This document shows, one piece after another, positions 59,413-64,000 of a stretch of DNA of 64,000 nucleotides. This stretch comes from Litoribaculum gwangyangense. GTDB lineage: Bacteria > Bacteroidota > Bacteroidia > Flavobacteriales > Flavobacteriaceae. The position numbers were made by a program, and so were the translations under genes. The notes under the pieces were generated by a model. That model saw only the letters and a list, made by a program, of their open reading frames with translations, searched no databases and was not told where the DNA came from. The stretch spans positions 496,001-560,000 of the forward strand of contig NZ_BAABJW010000001.1 of NCBI RefSeq assembly GCF_039543505.1, written 5' to 3'. Position 1 is the stretch's first letter; every line of letters begins with the position of its first letter.

Positions 59413-60639
59413 TTAAAATTCTATTTCGGCTTCCACCATGTTTCCATTTCTGTCAACAACCACCTTGGTTTTATCTCCTTCTTTAAAGGTTGCCAAAACT
59501 TTCATGTAGCTCATCATATCTGTAACGGTGCTATCGCCCAATTTAACAACAATATCTCCTTTTTGTAAGCCTGCTTTTTGTGCTGGTTTATCTTCACTAA
59601 TACCATCTATTCGCATGCCCTTACCATCAAACATGTAATCTGGTATCACACCCAATCCTACTTTAAATCGTGGGGTTTCTTCGCTTTCATTTTTTGTTTT
59701 TCTAAAAGGTAATTTTCCGTTGTCATCCAAATCTGAAATGACTTCAAAAATGTAGTTCGAAATGGTTTGCATTCCTTCATAATTCAACTTTTCGAAATCA
59801 TCCGTTGGCTTATGATAGTCTTCATGCTGCCCTGTGAAGAAATGTAAAACAGGAATATCAACATTGTAAAAACTGGTGTGGTCACTGGGGCCAATGCCCG
59901 ATTCATTTTGAATAAGTTTAAATCTGTTATTATGGGCGCTCAAAGTCTGTTTAAAAATCGGTGATGTCCCAACACCATAAACTGCCAAAGTACTATCGGC
60001 TTTTAATCTGCCAACCATATCCATGTTAATCATATAATTGGCTTGATCGTTATTTATGGTTGGATTTTTAGTGAAGTAGTTAGACCCTAATAAGCCCATT
60101 TCTTCTCCAGAAAACGTGATGAATAAATAGTTGTTGCCTGTATTGCTTTCCTTAAGCTTGCTTGCCAAATTTAACAATACCGATACGCCACTGGCATTAT
60201 CATCAGCTCCGTTATGAATTTCTTTGGTTTCGCCTCTGTACAAACTGCCTTCTGCCCCATAACCTAAATGATCATAATGTGCTCCTATTACCACGGTGTT
60301 TTCAACGTTATTATCAATAAACCCAATAACATTCGTTCCTGTAATAGTACTATCGCCATCTTTAACCGTGTAGCTCACTTTTTGATGTGGATTGGTTTTT
60401 GGCTTAAATGAAAACCTCTGAAAATAGCCTTCGTTTCCTTTGGGTTCCAAGCCTAAATCTTCAAAACGTTTTGCTATGTATTCTGCTGCTTTTTTCTCTC
60501 CTTCAGAACCTGTTTGTCTGCCTTCCAAAGCATCACCAGATAAATACATGACATCGTCTTTAATACTTACGGTTTTTGAAGAATTGGTTTTACACGAAAC
60601 AAGAAACACTAAAAAAATGATGGTGAGGATGTTTTTCAT
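59413..60639 (-). CDS. M28-family zinc peptidase with C-terminal PDZ domain, lipoprotein
   Basis: The 408-aa protein has a lipobox (FLVFLVSC) and a Zn-peptidase domain with the usual ligands: His and Asp in GAHYDHLGYG and ADDNASGVS, Glu in FSGEEMGLLGS, Asp in NMDMVG and a His in HEDYHKPTDD. Residues about 325-405 form a PDZ domain (GLQKGDIVVKLGDSTV). It probably acts as an envelope aminopeptidase. It is followed directly by the DUF4345 gene. Confidence 0.92.
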   Translation of the reverse strand: MKNILTIIFLVFLVSCKTNSSKTVSIKDDVMYLSGDALEGRQTGSEGEKKAAEYIAKRFEDLGLEPKGNEGYFQRFSFKPKTNPHQKVSYTVKDGDSTITGTNVIGFIDNNVENTVVIGAHYDHLGYGAEGSLYRGETKEIHNGADDNASGVSVLLNLASKLKESNTGNNYLFITFSGEEMGLLGSNYFTKNPTINNDQANYMINMDMVGRLKADSTLAVYGVGTSPIFKQTLSAHNNRFKLIQNESGIGPSDHTSFYNVDIPVLHFFTGQHEDYHKPTDDFEKLNYEGMQTISNYIFEVISDLDDNGKLPFRKTKNESEETPRFKVGLGVIPDYMFDGKGMRIDGISEDKPAQKAGLQKGDIVVKLGDSTVTDMMSYMKVLATFKEGDKTKVVVDRNGNMVEAEIEF

Positions 60640-60683
60640 TAGGATATGCCTTAATTTTGTACAAATTTAGTTAATAACTTAAA

Positions 60684-61784
60684 ATGAATCGAATATATAT
60701 TATGGTTTTAGTTTTTGCATGTATCAGTTGCAAAAATCAGACAAAAACCATAGAAAAAACAGAAGACCAAGTTGAGGTTGAAAAAGACTCTTTAATTTAT
60801 CCAGAGGAAACCCATTTTAAATCCATTCGGCAAGTCACTTTTGGTGGCGATAACGCCGAGGCCTATTGGAGCTTTGATGATAAACAAATCATATTTCAAT
60901 CAAACAATAAAAAATGGGGCGTGAATTGCGATCAAATGTTTTTAATGAATGCCACCGACACGTTTACAGATAGTATTGCACCTCCCATGGTAAGCACGGG
61001 AATGGGCAGAACTACCTGCTCTTATTTTTTACCCGATAACAAGCACATTATTTATGCATCTACCCATTTAGGTAATAAAGATTGTCCCGATACACCTTTA
61101 CGTAAAAACGGAAAATATATTTGGCCCGTTTACGATACATTTGACATTTTTGTGGCCGATTTAGAAGGCCATATTGTTAACCAATTGACACATGAAAAGG
61201 GCTATGATGCTGAAGCTACCGTCTCGCCAAAAGGAGACAAAATTGTATTTACCTCAACCCGAAGTGGCGATTTAGAATTATATACCATGAATTTAGATGG
61301 TAGCGATGTAAAACAAATAACCAACGAGTTAGGTTATGATGGTGGCGCTTTCTTTTCTCCTGATGGCACAAAAATCATCTTTCGTTCATCCCGACCAAAA
61401 ACCGAACAAGAAATAAAAGAATACAAAGAATTATTGGCCGAAGGCTTGGTAGAACCAACCGATATGGAACTTTACATCTGTAATGCAGACGGAAGCGATT
61501 TACGTCAATTAACCGATTTAGGAAATGCCAATTGGAGTCCGTTTTTTACTCCTGACGGTAAAAAAATATTATTCTCTTCTAATTTTGAAGCAGAACGTGG
61601 GTTTCCATTCAATTTATATTTAATTGATATTGATGGAAAAAACTTGGAACGCGTTACCCATGGCGAAACCTTTGATGCCTTTCCTGTTTTTTCAAATGAT
61701 GGTAAATATTTAGCGTTTTCATCTAATAGAAATAACGGTGGCGGCCGCGATACCAATTTATTTATTGCAGAATGGCAAGATTAA
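60684..61784 (+). CDS. TolB-like beta-propeller lipoprotein
   Basis: The 366-aa protein has a lipobox (VFACISC) and repeated PD40/WD40-like blades: AEATVSPKGDKIVFTSTRSG, GGAFFSPDGTKIIFRSSRP, SPFFTPDGKKILFSSNFE and FPVFSNDGKYLAFSSNRN. This is a six-bladed TolB-type propeller, probably in the periplasm. It is divergent from the M28 peptidase gene and precedes lepA by 73 bp. Confidence 0.9.
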   Translation: MNRIYIMVLVFACISCKNQTKTIEKTEDQVEVEKDSLIYPEETHFKSIRQVTFGGDNAEAYWSFDDKQIIFQSNNKKWGVNCDQMFLMNATDTFTDSIAPPMVSTGMGRTTCSYFLPDNKHIIYASTHLGNKDCPDTPLRKNGKYIWPVYDTFDIFVADLEGHIVNQLTHEKGYDAEATVSPKGDKIVFTSTRSGDLELYTMNLDGSDVKQITNELGYDGGAFFSPDGTKIIFRSSRPKTEQEIKEYKELLAEGLVEPTDMELYICNADGSDLRQLTDLGNANWSPFFTPDGKKILFSSNFEAERGFPFNLYLIDIDGKNLERVTHGETFDAFPVFSNDGKYLAFSSNRNNGGGRDTNLFIAEWQD

Positions 61785-61857
61785 TGGCTAGAAAAAATTC
61801 ACTAAATAGCGCAATAAATAAACTATCTTTGCCAAATCTTTTTATGGAGATGTTGCT

Positions 61858-63654
61858 ATGAAAAACATTAGGAATTTTTGCATTATTGCACATATAGATC
61901 ACGGGAAAAGCACACTTGCAGATCGCTTGCTTGATTTTACAGGTTCGGTTACCGATAGGGAAAAGCAAGACCAGTTATTGGATAACATGGATTTAGAGCG
62001 TGAACGTGGTATTACTATCAAGTCGCACGCGATTCAAATGGATTATGAATACCAAGGTGAAAAATATGTTTTAAACTTGATTGACACCCCTGGCCATGTG
62101 GATTTTAGTTATGAAGTGTCCCGTTCCATCGCAGCCTGTGAGGGTGCCCTATTAATTGTAGATGCCGCCCAAAGTATTCAAGCACAAACCATTTCTAATT
62201 TATATTTAGCTTTAGAAAACGACCTGGAAATTATTCCTGTATTAAATAAAGTGGATTTACCAAGTGCTAATCCAGAGGAAGTTACCGATGACATTGTTGA
62301 TTTATTGGGTTGTAAACCAGAAGAAGTAATTCATGCCAGTGGTAAAACTGGCTTTGGTGTTGACAATATTTTAGCGGCCATTATTGAGCGTATTCCAGCC
62401 CCAAAGGGCGATCCAAATGGACCTTTACAAGCCTTGATTTTTGATTCCGTTTATAACACCTTTCGAGGTATTGAGACCTACTTTAGAGTGTTTAATGGTG
62501 AAATCAAAAAAGGACAACATATAAAATTTGTAGCTACTAAAAAAGATTATTATGCTGATGAGGTAGGTACTTTAAAGTTAACCCAAGTTGCCAAACAAAG
62601 CGTGAAAGCTGGTGATGTTGGTTATTTAATAACCGGTATCAAAACCGCTAAAGAAGTAAAAGTTGGTGATACCATTACGGATTTCGCAAATCCAACTACC
62701 AATATTGTTGAAGGTTTTGAAGATGTAAAGCCCATGGTATTTGCAGGTATTTACCCTGTAGATACTGAAGATTATGAAGAGCTAAGAAATTCCATGGAAA
62801 AACTTCAGCTTAATGATGCGTCTCTTGTGTTTCAAGCTGAAAGTTCTGCGGCTCTTGGTTTTGGATTTCGTTGTGGTTTCCTGGGTATGCTTCATATGGA
62901 AATTATACAAGAACGTTTGGAGCGTGAATTTGATATGACGGTTATTACAACGGTTCCCAACGTGTCGTATTTAGCTTATACCAATAAAAACCCAGAAACT
63001 CCAATAATAGTAAATAACCCATCAGACCTTCCTGAACCTTCAACCTTAAATCGTGTTGAGGAGCCATACATTAAAGCCACCATTATTACCAAGGCTGATT
63101 TTATTGGAAATGTGATGTCTCTTTGTATCGAAAAACGCGGGAACATAACCAATCAAACGTATTTAACACCAGAACGTGTTGAACTAACTTTCGAGATGCC
63201 TCTCGCTGAGATTGTTTTCGATTTTTATGACAGACTGAAAACGGTTTCAAAAGGCTATGCCTCCTTTGATTACCATCCAATAGGGATGAAAACATCAAAA
63301 TTGGTACGATTAGACATTTTGTTAAATGCACAACCTGTTGATGCGCTTTCAGCGTTAATACACGCTGATAATGCTCAAAATATAGGCAGGAAAATGTGTG
63401 AGAAACTAAAAGAATTGATACCTCGCCAACAATTCGATATCCCCATTCAAGCGGCGATTGGGGCAAAAATTATTTCCAGAGAAACCATAAAAGCACTTCG
63501 TAAAGATGTAACCGCTAAATGTTACGGTGGCGATATTTCCCGTAAACGAAAATTGCTTGAAAAACAGAAAAAAGGGAAGAAGCGTATGCGACAAGTTGGT
63601 AATGTAGAAATTCCCCAGCAGGCCTTTATGGCTGTTTTAAAATTAAATGATTAA
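61858..63654 (+). CDS. lepA: elongation factor 4 (LepA)
   Basis: The 598-aa translational GTPase acts on stalled or misplaced ribosomes. G1 is AHIDHGKSTLADRLL, G3 is DTPGHVDFSYE, G4 is NKVDLPSA, and the switch 1 region holds RERGITIKSHA. The EF4-specific C-terminal domain ends with GGDISRKRKLLEKQKKGKKRM. The length is exactly that of bacterial LepA. A GGAGA motif lies about 8 bp before the ATG. Confidence 0.97.
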   Translation: MKNIRNFCIIAHIDHGKSTLADRLLDFTGSVTDREKQDQLLDNMDLERERGITIKSHAIQMDYEYQGEKYVLNLIDTPGHVDFSYEVSRSIAACEGALLIVDAAQSIQAQTISNLYLALENDLEIIPVLNKVDLPSANPEEVTDDIVDLLGCKPEEVIHASGKTGFGVDNILAAIIERIPAPKGDPNGPLQALIFDSVYNTFRGIETYFRVFNGEIKKGQHIKFVATKKDYYADEVGTLKLTQVAKQSVKAGDVGYLITGIKTAKEVKVGDTITDFANPTTNIVEGFEDVKPMVFAGIYPVDTEDYEELRNSMEKLQLNDASLVFQAESSAALGFGFRCGFLGMLHMEIIQERLEREFDMTVITTVPNVSYLAYTNKNPETPIIVNNPSDLPEPSTLNRVEEPYIKATIITKADFIGNVMSLCIEKRGNITNQTYLTPERVELTFEMPLAEIVFDFYDRLKTVSKGYASFDYHPIGMKTSKLVRLDILLNAQPVDALSALIHADNAQNIGRKMCEKLKELIPRQQFDIPIQAAIGAKIISRETIKALRKDVTAKCYGGDISRKRKLLEKQKKGKKRMRQVGNVEIPQQAFMAVLKLND

Positions 63655-63686
63655 TAAAAAACCCATCTAATTAGATGGGTTTTTTA
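63655..63686. terminator. palindromic bidirectional terminator
   Basis: ACCCATCTAATTAGATGGGT (63661-63680) is a perfect palindrome with A and T runs on the two sides. It ends both lepA and the convergent small lipoprotein gene. Confidence 0.9.
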
Positions 63687-63693
63687 TGATTCG

Positions 63694-63966
63694 CTAATTA
63701 CAAATTGCTCCAAATTCTTCATAAGCAGCAATAAATTCTGCAAATGTAACTCCTTCATCTAGTTCTTCAATTTCTTCTTGACCAAAAGCCGTAATAGTAA
63801 TTGTACCATCACCATTGTCACAAAATTCAGAAATTATAGTTTCACCTAATATTTCTAAATTACAGGTTTGACATGCTTCAATGACATTTTTATTGTCATC
63901 ATCGCTACCACATCCTGTAAAACATAATACTGCAAAAACGAAGGCACTAAATGTTAACTTTTTCAT
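63694..63966 (-). CDS. small lipoprotein
   Basis: The 90-aa protein has a signal peptide with a lipobox (VFAVLCFTGC) and then SDDDNKN, the usual acidic sorting tail of flavobacterial lipoproteins. Four further cysteines follow: Cys33 and Cys36 in ACQTCNLEI, one in SEFCDNGD and one in AICN at the end. They may form disulfides. The C-terminal half is acidic. The function is unknown. Confidence 0.7.
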   Translation of the reverse strand: MKKLTFSAFVFAVLCFTGCGSDDDNKNVIEACQTCNLEILGETIISEFCDNGDGTITITAFGQEEIEELDEGVTFAEFIAAYEEFGAICN

Positions 63967-64000
63967 TAAATTGATTTTAGAATTAACCGAAATATGACTC

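Overview
The window is AT-rich chromosomal DNA from a member of the Flavobacteriaceae (phylum Bacteroidota). This rests on gene content and order (thymidine kinase-alr-mscL, the rpmF-fabH-accB-accC block, a PID-CTERM-like small surface protein, Bacteroidota-type TAnnTTTG promoter boxes, weak Shine-Dalgarno sites) and on flavobacterial protein signatures. No species can be named from sequence alone.

The left core (1-23,500) holds housekeeping genes. In order they are the end of thymidine kinase, alanine racemase, MscL, aspartate-semialdehyde dehydrogenase, a prolyl oligopeptidase, a three-gene RND efflux operon (MFP, AcrB-like pump, TolC-like lipoprotein), an orphan ABC ATPase, an MMPL/RND-like exporter, a frameshifted GreA/GreB-like gene, a monofunctional transglycosylase and a FAD oxidoreductase. 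The fatty-acid start block (accC, accB, fabH, rpmF, DUF177), pdxA, riboflavin synthase and a PID-CTERM-like protein follow. The right core (55,569-64,000) holds a tRNA with CAT anticodon, methylmalonyl-CoA epimerase, rbfA, an FtsX/LolC-type permease, a dihydrouridine synthase, a DUF4345 protein, an M28 peptidase with PDZ, a TolB-like lipoprotein, lepA and a small lipoprotein.

Between them lies a 32-kb integrative element (23,513-55,579). It is bounded by 14-bp direct repeats, one of which is the 3' end of the tRNA. The element carries a tyrosine integrase beside the left end, 11-bp-spaced CGTACA sites just inside both ends, an excisionase-like HTH gene preceded by iteron-like repeats, a RepA/DnaB-type ATPase, a Sak4-like ATPase and DUF3871. 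It has no relaxase, conjugation or capsid genes, so it looks like a mobilised or satellite-like genomic island whose cargo is defence.

Two cargo blocks stand out. Block 1 (28,674-33,984) has a WYL regulator divergent from a minus-strand set: a small membrane protein, a 190-aa unknown, a Cas4-like plus DEDD-exonuclease DUF2779 protein, a possible OGG-fold protein and a 125-aa unknown. The same 17-bp palindrome, TGGACA-N5-(T/C)GTCCA, lies in front of both the WYL gene and the DUF2779 operon. Block 2 (40,445-55,180, all on the minus strand) starts with a second WYL regulator, followed by an unusual fusion of a type I methyltransferase, a specificity-like domain and a histidine kinase. A matched response regulator with a cold-shock-like tail comes next, then a DUF2130 predicted nuclease, a small gene with an in-frame TGA, a complete type I restriction-modification system (hsdM, hsdS, hsdR) and an SF2-like ATPase. 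Three promoters in this block (before the fusion, the DUF2130 gene and the SF2 ATPase) share two 11-bp direct-repeat half-sites placed exactly 12 bp upstream of a -7-like box. This suggests one regulator controls all three. The two-component-like pair built on a methyltransferase is the best candidate for an undescribed system. Between the blocks (37,107-40,337) are six small minus-strand genes of unknown function, including an orphan FtsK-gamma-like protein and a degenerate metallopeptidase.
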